Made by a program: the position numbers and the translations under genes. DNA of 64,000 nt from Zasmidium citrigriseum (Eukaryota > Ascomycota > Dothideomycetes > Mycosphaerellales > Mycosphaerellaceae). Position 1 is the stretch's first letter, and every line of letters starts with the position of its first letter. Shown in pieces: positions 11,130 to 23,155 of this stretch. The notes beneath the pieces were generated by a model. That model worked only from the letters and a program-made list of their open reading frames with translations. It was not told the DNA's origin and did no database searches. Location of the stretch: contig NHNW01000022.1 of NCBI GenBank assembly GCA_002786025.1, forward strand, positions 496,001 to 560,000, in the 5' to 3' direction.

Positions 11130-11890
11130 GACGTCTCTCCCAGTGACGACCAACCTTTACCTCACAAACACCACCATATCCCCAGAATACAAATATCGCG
11201 TTGGAGAAAACAAAAACTTTCGATATTACACTCTCGTGTCTACAGCGATATTACAGAGTACATGCTGCCAAATCTCATCATCATCGTCTTATTCTCGTAC
11301 AGGTCTCAAAGTACTGACTTGATGTGAAGCTGTCCTCTCGCCGCCTTTTACCAGACCCATGTGATTGCTGGACTCGACTCTTACGACTCGGTATCTGGAT
11401 GGTGGTTCAGCCTTGTGTCGACGCCTCGGTCTTGCATGGGCACGATCCAACTATGAAGTGAAGAACTGTGGTTTCATAGCTGGTCAGTCGTTCAAAGGCT
11501 TCTTTGCGCTGCACAAATTTCGCGCCTCCATCCCCTTTCGACTGATGTGTGTCGCTAGCAGTAGTACACGACCAGTCAAGTCTTCAGTTGCGTGGCACTT
11601 CGACGTTGCCTACACACATGGTAATTTGTACATGGAAGGCAGCGAGATCTCCAACGAATTTCCCTGACGTCGTCAACCGCCTCAACGTCGGTTCTCAATT
11701 CATGCTCATGCGAAGCCGTACGAGGCAGCGTTGAAACTTCTGGAAGCTATATAATGCATCTGAGCCGAACTTCCGTCGCTAAAACGAGGGAAGTAGAACG
11801 AGGGAAATAGAACGAAAGAAGTCTTTCTTTTCGCCATCCGTTGCTAATGGAAGATCAGGACCAGCGGCGGGTAAACGAAAACCGGAAACC
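11130..11890. other. Intergenic between convergent amine oxidase and permease
   Basis: There is no credible gene. Near 11779-11822 a short imperfect repeat (gaacgaggga-like units) lies just past the permease stop; its role is unknown. Confidence 0.45.
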
Positions 11891-13809
11891 TCAACCCCAT
11901 AGCCATCGCGCGAACTTTCCCATCTTGGTTTCCCGTTCAGCGTCTTTCTCGTCGTTCGCCCAGCTGTGAGGGTCAAAGCCGCCCAGCAACGACACATCGG
12001 TACGGGGAGTCATCCTTGGGCGTTTGAAGGTGTAGTAGCCCACCAAGGCTGCGGTGAAAATTGCGAAGGAGAAATAGGCGAAGATGAAGTTGGGTGTGTC
12101 CCAGTTGCCGTGGGTGAAGACCGCGAAGCCGTTGGTGAAGAAGATGACTATGTAAGCCGCGAGGGAGAAGATGGAGAATTGGTACTGGTAGCGACGGAAC
12201 CAGGGTCGCTCGTGATCCGGGACCTGCTGGGCCACCTGAATGCGGCGAAAGCGGATGTAGACAATGTGGAAGCAGGCGTAGATGACGAGATTTCCGGAGC
12301 CAACGATGTTGGTGAGCCAGTTGAAGACGGTCAGGGAGCTGTTCGAGGCCGTCATGAAGGCCAGCCATGTTACCACCCAGACTGCCAGGACGCAGAGAGT
12401 GGGCACACCGCGCCAGGTACGGAGGAAGAGTTTCGGGGTGTGGCCGTCCACGGCGAGGGAGTACAGGCTGCGAGTCGAAGCGAAGAAGAGCTCCAAGGCA
12501 CAAGACCAGGCAGACGTAATCAGGAGTGCGTTTATGATGTGCGGGAGGACCGGGATCTTCAACCGGGTAATTCCAATGACGAAAGGAGACGCTCCAGCGC
12601 CGGGCTTGCTGGCTTTGAGATCTGGGTCGTCGTATGGTACGAGGATGCCCACCGCGAGCACGCCGAGGATGTAGAAGAACGCCAGTCGGTAGATGACACG
12701 CTTGAAGACACTCGGGAGCACGCGTTGAGGACTGCGTGCTTCACCGGCACAGAGCGCAATGTAGTCAGGACCTCCGTATGCAAAGGCAGCCTGCACGAAG
12801 ACGGACCAGAACCCGAGAAAATGACCTGAGCCGGATCAGCGTGGATCATGTCTTTGCGCGCTACACGACGCATCCTTACCGAGAGAGCCGTCTGCTATGT
12901 ACTCATTCATAGGACCGGGGTTGTTCCAGTACCGAAAACCGAAGGCGTCGCCTTGCGGATTGCCGCCGCACATTACAATCACTGCGGATCCAATTGTCAG
13001 CTAGGTGTCGATTTGCGAACAGCGGGATCTTGAGAGACTAACATGTCATCAGTAGTAAGCCTACGATCAGGATGATTTTGAAAAGTGAGAGCCAGAACTC
13101 TCCTTCGCCGTAGATGCGGACGCCGAACAGATTCAGGGTCAAGATGGATGAAATGATGATCGCGACGTAAACTCCTGTTTTGGACGCAGGTTAGTGTTTT
13201 GCGGCTGACGTTTCTGTAGTTGTGTTTTCCCACCATTGTTCACCTTATCCGTCCAAAACCCGAAAATGGCTGCCACGGCGGACACTTCGCCGGCCGTCGA
13301 AAGGGCGTTGGTGATCGTGTAGAGCCATCCGAGGGCAAATCCCCACTATCAATGTCTTAGTGTCTGTCTTGAGTATTATGATGAATGGGACTGACGGCAT
13401 CGTCGAGATAGAGTCGGGCAAACAGCACGAAAGAACCATCGACTGGTAACCACACTGCCATCTCGCCAAGAGCATTGAAAGTCGACCAGACCAGTAGTGC
13501 ATAGATGGAATACCCCAAGAGAAGACCGAGAGGGCCAGCCCGAACAAGGGCCTGGCCTGAGCCCACGAAGAGTCCCGTCCCGATCGCTCCTGAGAAAGCC
13601 ATAAGTTGAATGTGACGAGGCCTGAGGTTCCGGTAGGTTTGCTTCGTGCGAGCGGCAGGTATTTCGGTGACATTGGCACTGTCAGTACTGGTAGCGTCAA
13701 AGACCTGGCCAGATCGAACGGTGGGGACTCGCTCGACATCTTCAAATCCAGCTCCGGCGAACGCTTTGTCGTTGTAAAGGTCCGCTTTGTCGTTGGGCAT
13801 GTCCATCAT
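11891..13809 (-). CDS. Amino-acid permease (APC superfamily, fungal YAT type)
   Basis: Five exons fit: 13396-13809, 13234-13345, 13043-13174, 12880-12981 and 11891-12825 (564 residues), with consistent phases. After a hydrophilic N-terminus, LRPRHIQLMAFSGAIGTGLF opens the first membrane segment and carries the substrate-binding GAIGTG motif of the family. LGEMAVWLPVDGSF and the conserved FVQAAFAYGGPDYIALCAGEARSPQ also match yeast-type permeases. About twelve hydrophobic segments are visible. It should import amino acids by proton symport at the plasma membrane; specificity cannot be read. The start is one of two adjacent ATGs at 13809/13806. Its closeness to an amine oxidase suggests a nitrogen-use role. 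Confidence 0.9.
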
Positions 13810-15583
13810 ACGTGGGTAGTCAGCACTTTCAGCGAGACTTTGGCGATAGGGTAAGAGCTGTTGCTTAGCTCCTTTAGAAAAGATCGATTCCAGACTTCGT
13901 CGACACTTGTATGACCTAAAGCGATAGATCGAATATGGAATGTAAATGTCTGGCCCATGAGACTGGCGTGGGTTGGTTTTCGGACACTTCGTGTTAACAT
14001 ACTTGCTGCGCCGTAATTCATATGTCATAAGCTTTGCCACGAACCCCGAGTGAGCTGATAAGGCGAATGGCTTTGCGTAAATGATCTGTCTGACTCGGCT
14101 CTCTTGGTCAGGATACCACGATTTCTCCAATTGGTGAAGGCGATCTTAGCCATGAGATACACACATGTTGCCAGCTTACAGTCCCACGAGGGGTCTTCCG
14201 TCGAGTTCCCCTATTGCATGACCATATAAGCGAGAGACTACGCTGGGTCTGGCCCTTATGGCTGCGTCTGATCCTTGCAGCCAACCTGCAATGGCAGTCA
14301 TACCAGATGTCTGTGGCAAATGGTTAACGAACTGCGAACGGCTGCTAATAAAGCGATAGGCACGAGCAGTGCCAAACTTACGACTACCAGAAGCAGAATA
14401 TGATTCGAGGCGATGTTAAGTCTATACAGCAATTATATAGAGTCGACTAACCCCCTTCCGCAGCATGGCATGGTAACTAGTTCTACTCAAGTGAAGTTTA
14501 TAACGAGCATCGATATGGAGGTCGTAGTAATTTGTAGGGCGAGGGTGATTGTATCAAGCTCCTAAAAATCAGGGTTCGTTCCCGGGCTATCCAGGGCTAA
14601 TCACCAGAAGTAAAACGATCGACAAGAAGATCGTAGATACCAAGACAATTATCGGAGGGTTGAAGCTCTTCTGAAGGATTGGCAGGACCATAATACATTT
14701 CGCCCTTGAATCCACTATTTGTTCACACTCTATTGGTAAGGCCTTAAAGGCTCGCATCAAAGGCTTTGAGAGGAGCTTCTCGTACCGTTATCATCAGCGT
14801 CATACAATATCATGGCCCCGGAGTATCTGACATCTTATCTTGAGACTTGGGGGATCAGCGTGTAGACCGCGTATCAAGGGCCTGTCTCGTGGCGACTCAG
14901 GTTGACTCGGCTCAAATGTTTATCGCCCCTCTTTTGACTCGGCCTTCAGTAAGCCACAAATGCCGATTCAAGCTATCAGTTGTGCCATTTCGAGCATTAA
15001 CTTTATCATTTCTTGACTTGTTGAGTCTCACTCTGACAAGACACCGAAAATTGTCGAAAGCTCGCGAACATGATGACCAGTCCGGGACGAATGAGATGAA
15101 GCCAATGGCCGAGGAAACCACGGAGAATGAAAATGACAACTCGTTCGGCTCTGTAACAAGAGTAAACGGTCAAGGTAGTGGGTCGAAGCAGAGCCTTGCC
15201 CAACGTTACTTGGAGAGGTCCACGCTACATTCAAGACCAATGTCCCGGGCTGCAAGCACGGCTAGCGCCTCGCTGTGGAGTCTGGACATGTGATGCCAAG
15301 GATTGTGGCCTCAGGCAGTCTTGCCCGGAGACAAACTTTCCTCGCGCTCGGAAACTTGGAAACTTTTACACTTTGCGTCGCGCATCTCACTCTCGTCAAG
15401 ATGGAACAGCACAATCCGGCCATCTCATCATCTGGTGTTAATAGATCCATCATTTTGATGGCCATGAGATTGGCCGGCCATCTCGAAGGTACTTGAGCAA
15501 TCGCCGGCAGGAGCAGCCTACCCACTTGAGCGACGGTTGCAACCGCCATCTGGATGAAGGACCACTCGGCAAGCGGTAACGAT
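13810..15583. other. Long intergenic region
   Basis: This is permease promoter plus about 1.3 kb with no recognised gene. A frame reaching 15293 and ending in a Ser-rich segment has no family resemblance and no good start, so I do not call it. No repeat was recognised. Confidence 0.4.
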
Positions 15584-16273
15584 ATGGCTTCAACACAGCT
15601 TCGAAGATCTGCTGCAACACTCGCAATGGTCATATACCTGGCCCTGCCTACGATCTACTTTGGCGTAGAATGGTACGCCTCACGACTCTTCGTACCCTAC
15701 TACAGCTACTTCACCCGATTCACCAGCGAGCTCGGCATACCCTATGCCTACACCGATCCGGAGACTGGACACTTCACCAACTCATGGAGAGCCGTTCAGA
15801 TGAATCTCAACTTCGTCACGGCCGGCCTTCTCTTCTTGGCGGGACAAATCTGCTTGCTGCAGGCCACGGGACCGACGAGGTTTTCCACAGCGAGGATGAT
15901 CATTGCGGTGCTCTACTGCATCGGCATCGTTCTCGTTGCTGTGGTGCCTGGTGGTCCGAAAGAGCGGGAGAGTGGGAGTGTCAGATGGCATGGGCTTGGG
16001 GCAGCTTTGGCTATCGTTGGCGGAAATGTGAACTCCATTTTGACGGGACTTGCAACGCCGTCGAGTTCGAGGCCTATCTATCGGATTGGCTGTCTGCTGC
16101 TTGGTACCGCTGGGCTTGCTGGTCTATTCGTCTTCTTCATGGCCAAACAGTGGGGTATGAAAGGTCTCTGGCAACGCTCGTCGATATATTCAACGCTGTT
16201 CTGGGAGTACTTCACGGCGGCATCATTGATCTACGAGCTTTTGAAAGAAGATGGGCACGGCAAAAGAGAATGA
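15584..16273 (+). CDS. DUF998-family multi-pass membrane protein
   Basis: A single exon of 229 residues; the ATG at 15584 is chosen over one at 15554 because a hydrophobic helix follows closely. Six or seven hydrophobic segments are visible, with VVPGGPKERESG between helices and a conserved-looking RWHGLGAALAIVGGNVNSI. This layout resembles DUF998 proteins (related to the Frag1/DRAM group), whose function is not established. The short C-terminal tail is charged (LLKEDGHGKRE) and probably cytoplasmic. The neighbours give no functional hint. Assignment rests on my memory of family pattern. Confidence 0.65.
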   Translation: MASTQLRRSAATLAMVIYLALPTIYFGVEWYASRLFVPYYSYFTRFTSELGIPYAYTDPETGHFTNSWRAVQMNLNFVTAGLLFLAGQICLLQATGPTRFSTARMIIAVLYCIGIVLVAVVPGGPKERESGSVRWHGLGAALAIVGGNVNSILTGLATPSSSRPIYRIGCLLLGTAGLAGLFVFFMAKQWGMKGLWQRSSIYSTLFWEYFTAASLIYELLKEDGHGKRE

Positions 16274-16907
16274 AGACGACGGCACTTCGACGATGTCCTC
16301 CGTGCGATGCGTGGAAGCGTTCTTTCATAAAATGTACAGGAAAAAGGGAGAAGTTCCGAACGACTCAGATGTACGAACCATATACGAACCTCGCATCAAG
16401 CCTTCGGCACATCCGCAGCGCTCAACGGAAGATCTCATGGCATCGCGTGCTTCCTCGTGGCCCAACGATGATGGTTCAATGCTTAACATGCGATCCTCAT
16501 CCGAACCCGAAAGCCATATCGTCTCAATACTGCAACCACCACGCCAATTAACGATTTATGCAACCCTCGGTCATGCATTATCCGCAGAACTAGACTGTCT
16601 TCAGCTAGAACCCCAGCGTTTGGGGTGAGCGGGTAGCTTTGCCGCTTTATGCAATGGGGAACTAAAAGGGTAGGTGCCAACGATCGGCGTCTTGATTGGC
16701 TGGATGGCACTTCTTCTATGCGTTCGCACTTTTATACGCGGTTTCGAGGGGTTTACTCAATCTGGAGCTCGTAAAAATGTACGAAGCTCTGCATGGACAT
16801 GAAACGTCTTCCTTCTCGCTCGAGATGCTTCCTGATCGACTTCCTTCATCCTCACCGAACTTGGCCTGGAAGGCTGCCGGAGAAAACCCTGGCATCACGG
16901 CAAGAAG
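16274..16907. other. Intergenic, MFS transporter promoter
   Basis: A 125-codon open frame overlaps the end of the previous gene, but it shows no family features and I judge it spurious. Nothing else is seen. Confidence 0.4.
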
Positions 16908-18616
16908 ATGGCCGATGCAGAGAAACGCTCTGCAGAAAGCAAGGCCGGCGAATTGAAAGACCTCGAAGCCCAGAACGAATCGCCAGAAAACGACGAGCCC
17001 ACGAGCGAAGACGCCAAACAGAACCCTTCACCTCCCAGCCAGAATGAACAACCCAGAGACCCCAACATCGTCGACTGGGACGGCCCCAACGACCCTCAAA
17101 ACCCTCGCAACTGGACAACCAAAGCCAAACTCACCAACACCACCCTCGTAATCCTGCTCACTCTCCTCACACCCCTGGCCTCAAGCATGTTCGCCCCTGG
17201 CGTCCCTCAAGTCCTTCGCGACTTCCACACCTCCGCCGCCACCATCGCCGAGTTCGTCGTCAGCATCTACATCCTCGGATTTGCCATCGGGCCCTTAATC
17301 ATCTCGCCCTTGTCTGAGATCTATGGCCGCTACCCGGTGTACGTGGTGTGTAATGTTATGTTTTTGGTGTTTACGGTGGCATGTGCGGTTGCGGGAAGTA
17401 TGGCCCAGTTGATCGTTTTTCGGTTTTTCGCGGGTCTTTTTGGGGTTTGTCCTGTTACGCTTGGTGGAGCGAGTATTAGTGATTTGATTGAGCAGGAGAA
17501 GAGGGGGTTGGCTATGAGTTTGTTTGGGATGGGATCGTTGTTGGGTATGTTCTCTTCATGCTGGTGAAGGGTGTCGGAGGCTGACTTGGGCGATAGGTCC
17601 TGTCATTGGACCCATTGCTGGATCATATCTCAGTGCAGCTGAAGGCTGGCGATGGACGTTCTGGGTCTTGACGATTGCCGTAAGCCCCAAACACCCTCAA
17701 CTCCTGATGACCATACACAAGACTAACACTGCGTTCTAGTACGGCATCTGCACAATCGCCCACTTCTTCCTCTGCCGCGAAACCTACAGTCCCACAATCC
17801 TCGCCCGCAAAACCCACAAACTGCAAAAAGAGACCTCCAACCCCCTCCTCCGCTCCGCCCAAGACTCCGGCCTCTCGTCCAAAACCCGCATCCTGCGCGC
17901 TCTAGTCCGTCCCTTCAAAATGCTCTTCCTCTCCCCCATCGTCGCTCTCATGTCCATCTACGCAGCCTTCGTCTACGGGATCCTCTACCTCCTCTACACG
18001 ACTTTCACGTTCGTATTCATGGAGTACTACGGTTTCAGCTCGTCGAATGTCGGGTTGACGTATTTGGGTTCCGGGATTGGGATGTTCATTGGGTTGGGGC
18101 TGATTGGCGGGGCGAGTGATAGGTTGTTGAAGATGAAGGCGGCGAAGCATGGTGGGGAGTTGAAGCCGGAGTATCGACTTTTGCCGTTGATGTATACGGG
18201 GTGGTTGTGTCCGGTGGGGTTGTTTATTTATGGGTGGACGGCGGCGGATCATGTGCAGTGGGCTGTGCCGCTTTTTGGGACGTTGTTGTTTGGGGTGGGG
18301 ATTATTTCGGCGTTGGTTTGTATTTCGGTGAGTTGAAATCTGGTACATTTCCTCTGGAAGACAGCTGACTGTGAATTAGCAATATATGATCGACGCTTTC
18401 ACGCTCTATGCTGCGTCTGCGATTGCAGCAAACACTGTCCTTCGATCGATAGTGGGAGGCCTCCTTCCCCTCGCAGGCCTGAGCCTCTACCGCGAGCTCG
18501 GGCTAGGATGGGGCAACAGCCTGGTAGCCTTCATAGCACTAGGCCTGACGCCCGTCCCCTTCATCTTCTACATCTGGGGCGAAAGAATACGAAAAGCGAC
18601 GAAAGTAACGTTCTAG
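16908..18616 (+). CDS. MFS transporter, DHA1 drug:H+ antiporter type
   Basis: Four exons fit: 16908-17544, 17597-17679, 17740-18327 and 18380-18616 (514 residues). A long acidic hydrophilic N-terminus leads into NDPQNPRNW, the usual entry to helix 1 in fungal DHA1 (12-helix) exporters. Motif A appears as GPLIISPLSEIYGRYPVYV. Motif C lies in the helix 5 region (GPVIGPIAGSYLSAAEGWRW). Twelve membrane helices are expected, six before and six after the long charged loop around KLQKETSNPLL. Such proteins export toxins, fungicides or metabolites at the plasma membrane; the substrate here is unknown. It converges with the aquaporin gene (68 bases between stops). Confidence 0.92.
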
Positions 18617-18684
18617 CAGAAGCATCACATCGACAGTACATTCAAAGCATCTACGTATATCAAATCCTCAGTCAGTCTTTCATC

Positions 18685-19994
18685 TCAAACCACATGCTCA
18701 ATCTTCTGATCCATGCTCTCCCCACTCCCCTGCCCACTCCCAATCGTAGCATTCGTCATTCCCTTCTCCATCGCAATCCCACTCTTCGTCAAATGCAATG
18801 CCAACCCCTCCTCTCCGCCCTCATGAAGTGCAGCCCCTTTTCCGATCTTCTGGAGACTATCCCGCATCAGGAACTCATAGTATCCCGTGGCGAAGATCGT
18901 CGCGGGCACGTTGACCAATATGGCGATCCAGGAGTAGGAATGGTAGGAGAAGGCTTCGCCGCCGAAGAAGATCGCGGCGACGATGCGGGTGCCGAGGTCT
19001 CGGGCGAGGTTGGTGCTTATTGTTATGGGTGCGAAACCCCAGACCATGGTTGCGTAGACGAGACCGATGGCGAAGGGGGCGCCGGCGGGGGCGACCTGGA
19101 GGGTAAACGGTCAGAGTCTGGAGACATGGTGTGTGTTGGAGGACTTACGAAGGGGTTTGCTGGGTCCAGGACTGCCCAGATCACGATGCCGATGTAGCTG
19201 TCCACGAAGAACTCGATGAAGAAAAGGTAGCCAAGATTATGTTGAGTCTCTCCGGGGAACGAGCAGAGGATACTCGCCGGCCCGCCATTAAATGCGAGAT
19301 TCGTGTGTCCTTGTGCTCTCAAAGTGGCCGAATACTCCGAGATCTGCTGGTGATACATGCCTGTGCACAGCGAGTCAGTAACGTTCATTGAAAACAGATG
19401 TCAATCTGTCACGAACCCATGAGAAGCAGACCAGCCATAAAAGCCCCAAAGATCTGCGAAAAGATATAATACGGCACTTTCTTCCACGGAAAGCCTTGCC
19501 AAATGGCGAAGCAGAGCGTAATCGCCGGGTTGAAATGTCCACCAGATGTGCTCGCACAAGTGATGATGGCAAAGGCTATGCCCAAAGCAAAAGCCCAGCC
19601 AATTTGGAAGATGGAGCCAAAGGCCGGGTCTGGCGGATCAGATGTCAGTGCCTGGACGATATCGTTGTGGTTGAGTAAGTGAACTTGCCTTCTTTATTCA
19701 GCGTGAAAGCTGCTGTCGCTGCTATGCCTGGGAAGACGTAGAAGAAGACGCCGGTTGCTTCTGCCATGCATTCTCGCAGCCATCGTGGACGGGCTCGCTC
19801 GAAGTCGAGTTTGCGTTGGCTAACGGGCTTGGTAGCGACGACGTGCCGGGCGAAGTGCTGTTGAACGGCTTCGGTGGCTCCTAGTTCGAGCTCGTTGGTT
19901 CGTAACTTGATGAGCGTTGTTAGTCTTGGTGGTAACTAGGTGGAGAAAAGTGGGATTCTCCACTCACGCGCTCCATGTGGCTAACGTCGCCCAT
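18685..19994 (-). CDS. Aquaporin/aquaglyceroporin (MIP family) with NLA second motif
   Basis: Five exons fit: 19968-19994, 19689-19905, 19417-19629, 19149-19360 and 18685-19095 (359 residues). The intron at 19630-19688 has a GC donor (AG|GCAAGT) and is needed to keep frame. The first pore motif is canonical (TSGGHFNPAITLC). The second is NLARDLGTR instead of NPAR. Six helices and the usual half-helices can be traced, with long hydrophilic N- and C-termini, the C-terminus being Gly/Ser/Glu-rich. The Asp after Arg in the second motif is common in glycerol-conducting members. Water or glycerol transport is therefore likely but not certain, because of the motif change. The short 27-nt first exon (MGDVSHMER) is the least certain part. 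Confidence 0.85.
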
Positions 19995-21105
19995 TGCTGC
20001 TAGATGCTCAAGTTGAGGGTCACTTCAAAACCCAACTCGAAGACGAGAGACGATCTCAAACTGCACCAGGACGATCGGGGATCTTAAAGAGCATGACCAA
20101 GCACTGGCGGATAAAAGATCAAAGCCGTATCACCTACCTCATCGGCACTGGTGGCAAGCACAGAGGATTCCGCGCAGACCGCCCGCCGTTATCCTACAAC
20201 GGGGACGGAACGACGCAACGTGCGCATCAGAAACACCTGCCGACTGCTCGTGCGATAGCTATGACCGGCGACATACGACATCGGGTCTGCCGGCAGGATT
20301 GGGTCCACATTGCGATGCGTCGAGGCCTCGGTGCTGACATTGAGAGACGATGGGATCCCGGTGATTCGAGTGTTCGTTTACCTCAGGCATAAGTCGCGAG
20401 AAGACTGTACAGCGTTCTTTGTTCAATCTCCAAATGCTGTCGAAGAAGAAATGCTAAGCTTTGGTTCCTGGCAGACGCCCACGAGCTTGGCTTGTACCGT
20501 GGCGATTTTAGCCGCCTGTACGATGTCGAAGATGTGCGATCGCGGCACCGGCCTTACGAGTTGCGCCGACTTCACGGAGCGACGCCGTCTTTGGGAAGTG
20601 TGTCCACGAGGGCACACGTTGACCCCGCATGGAGATCAACGCCACGCGAGTCTGTTTGGTTCGATTGCAAGACGTTGGCCAGGAAGGCACTGGATAGAAG
20701 CTGGTAGCGATGTCACTTGATGACAATCCTTGTAAGGTAGTTTTTCATTCACCAGAGACATGGCGCGGTCGATAGGGAGTCGAAGACGTCTTCACAAGCA
20801 GTGTGGGTCGTCGAAATCGACCGGTCTTTCATCCCCGTGGGCACTCCAGATTTCGATGCAGCCGAGTGGAGCCGGAGTTTGCGCTCAAGTCCGTGCGACG
20901 AAGCGACGAAGCGTTCGGCAAGTGAAGCGGCTGGGAGATCAGTAAGCGAGTGATGAAGACTTGATGGCCACGCAGTCTTCTAAAGTACAATTTTGTTCAG
21001 CAAACTCCAAGTAACTTGTTGGGTATCATCGGTCGTAGAACTTCAGTCATAAATTGGGGCGAGTCGAGGCGCTCTGCTCCAAATCTTTGATCCTTCACAT
21101 CCTGC
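19995..21105. other. Intergenic region without recognised gene
   Basis: This is the upstream region of the aquaporin and the 3' side of SUB1. Several overlapping open frames on both strands contradict each other and none resembles a protein family. Confidence 0.4.
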
Positions 21106-21812
21106 TCAATTGTCGTCCTCATCGCTCGTCGCCTCGTGGTTCTGCTTGTGCTTGAACTTGTCAAGCTTGCTCTTGGCCTTGACTGCTGGCTTCTCGTCCT
21201 CCTCGTCATCATCCTCATCTGGAGTCTTCGCTGTTTCTTCCTCATCATCGTCGTAGTCGACAGGGTCGGCAGCGGCTTTTTGTCCGTAATTCGGCCTCGG
21301 CACCTTGACGCCCTTGGACTTGAGGACTTTCTCAACTTGCGGCAGCAATTCGACAAAAGCGTTGAACTGGTCCAGGTTGAGTGAGATGCCCTGTCATATA
21401 TGTCAGATCTGGTAGGGCGTGCTCGAATGACAAGCAAAAGATTAGTGAGAGCGGGCTGCAGCGACCGAGGTCACCGGGAATGACATACCTTCTTGCCGGG
21501 CAACATTTGACCATCTTTCTCGTAGAATTCGCGGATGCCAATCATGGTGTTGCCTTTGAACTCGGAAACCTGGAGACGGCGTTTGCCGGAGATCTGTTGA
21601 AGAATTAGTAGGCGGTCGAGCCAAACGTGGGAACAATGACTAACCTCCCAGTACTCATTGCCATCGGCGTCTTTTTGCATCTCCTGGCTGCCAGAGGCTT
21701 TGGCGGCACCCTTCTTGCTCTTCTTGGTCTTGGGGGCATCCTCAACGAAGCCGTCATCAGAATCGTACTCCTCGGCGGCGGCGCGCTTGCGAGAGACTTG
21801 TGCTTTGCCCAT
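21106..21812 (-). CDS. SUB1: RNA polymerase II transcriptional coactivator SUB1/PC4
   Basis: Three exons fit: 21645-21812, 21489-21593 and 21106-21390. The N-terminus is Ser/Lys/acid-rich. The PC4 single-strand DNA-binding fold begins at about residue 50: [20 protein letters not shown], then [20 protein letters not shown] and [20 protein letters not shown], which is the full family pattern. The C-terminus is a long acidic tail with lysine patches ([16 protein letters not shown]). The protein acts in the nucleus on transcription initiation, elongation and genome stability. It is divergent from an SDR gene across 471 bases that contain an ACGCGT and two CACGTG sites. Confidence 0.95.
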
Positions 21813-22283
21813 GGCGGTATATTCGGTGGGTCAAGCGGTCTTGTTGATGGAAAAGAGTTGTCTGGATGGACTTTGTTGAGATGAAGTTGAATTGAGGTGC
21901 CTGCTCCTGCTCCTGAGGCAAACGCGCGACACGTGAAGGTGACGCGTGACGTAAGTCTTGGCATTTCCTACCTTCAGTCTGGTCTCACTTTCCTCGTTCA
22001 CTTCTTCGACCTCACGTGCCTTCCTCCATCACTTCTCTTACTCCGTTTTCATCTTTCTTCGTCGGCGGCATTTGAAGGCAAACAGTCAGAATGGCGGCCT
22101 TTACGGATCCGATCGGCACGCTTCCGCAGTCTGGAAAAGTCCCGATAGCGGGGCAGTTCCATTTCCTCGTCTTGCTCATCCATCGATACGCCGTCGATAG
22201 AGCAGAGTACAAAACCCATCAGTTTGTGTCTTTCAACTTTGACGTGTCATTTCGAATCCTCTCTTTCCTCCCAATCACTCACC
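21813..22283. promoter_or_regulatory. Divergent promoter SUB1 / SDR with CACGTG and ACGCGT
   Basis: CACGTG (E-box/bHLH type) occurs at 21930-21935 and again near 22014-22019. ACGCGT (MCB type) occurs at 21942-21947. Pyrimidine-rich tracts lie on the SDR side. The motifs are seen directly; their use is inferred. Confidence 0.45.
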
Positions 22284-23155
22284 ATGAGCGTGCAAAAGGT
22301 AGCGTTGATCACGGCAGGAACTGCTGGATTGGGCGCGCAAATCGCCCGAGTGCTTGCTCCTGACTTTCGCCTCGTGAGTTGCACACGGGACATAGTCCAC
22401 TGAACAACCGCTCATTGTTTGCTCCTCTAGGCTATCAACTACGCCAACAACCAATCCCGAGCGAAATCGCTACTCGAAGAACTGGAAAAGATCCCAAGCA
22501 CAGCGACAACATCATCGGAATCACCCCGATTCGAGTCTATCCAGGCTGACGTGGGTGATCGCGCATCCATCCAGTCGCTGGTCGAGCAGACTGTAGCCAA
22601 GTTTGGTCGCATCGATGTCGTCGTTTCCAACGCTGGCTGGACCCGCGTGACCAACTTTGCCAATCTCGACGAGGGCATGGTGGACGAAGACTGGGACCGG
22701 TGTTTCTTGTACAACGTCAAATCGCACCTTTGGCTCATGTATGCCGCGAAAGCCGAACTGGAAACGTCGGAAGGAGCGTTCATCACGACGGCTAGCATTG
22801 CAGGTGTAAAGCCGAGCGGAAGCTCGTTGCCGTATGCTGTCACAAAGGCTGCATCTATCCATCTGTCAAAGTCGTTGGCCGTCATTTGTGCTCCCAAGAT
22901 CAGGGTGAACTCAGTCAGCCCTGGACTTCTGCTTACCGAATGGGGCATGAAGTTTCCCGAATCAAAGAGAGAGGCGGCCAAGAATGCGACCAAGCTGAAG
23001 AGGCTAGCGACGGTAGAGGTATGTGATGATGGTGTCGCAAAACATGCAGCTTCCTAACTTGATTACAGGACGTGGCGTCGGTCGTGAGAACACTGGCCCT
23101 CAATCAATCCATGACAGGCCAGAACATGATCCTAGACGGCGGAACAAGTCTATAG
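22284..23155 (+). CDS. Short-chain dehydrogenase/reductase (FabG-like, classical SDR)
   Basis: Three exons fit: 22284-22373, 22431-23018 and 23069-23155 (254 residues, normal for a classical SDR). The cofactor motif is slightly changed (VALITAGTAGLGAQIA). The structural motif VVSNAGW is present. Active-site residues are the Ser in FITTASIAGV and Tyr/Lys in LPYAVTKAA. The C-terminus ends with MTGQNMILDGGTSL, typical of FabG-like enzymes. There is no targeting signal. The substrate is unknown; the protein is a cytosolic NAD(P)-dependent oxidoreductase by family. It shares its upstream region with SUB1, which is probably chance rather than function. Confidence 0.92.

Noticed and set aside
11966..12829. 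287-codon plus-strand frame
   Set aside because: Antisense shadow of the amino-acid permease, whose conserved motifs are clear.
14571..14597. tRNA-like T-arm sequence (ggttcgttcccgggc)
   Set aside because: No matching acceptor stem, D-arm or anticodon arm was found around it.
14847..15293. 148-codon open frame on plus strand
   Set aside because: It has no good start, no family resemblance and a Ser-rich random-looking end; opposite frames are equally open.
16251..16628. 125-codon open frame overlapping the DUF998 gene end
   Set aside because: It overlaps a supported gene and shows no conserved features.
19994..20720. Plus-strand open frames upstream of the aquaporin
   Set aside because: Mutually contradictory, with no splice signals or family motifs.
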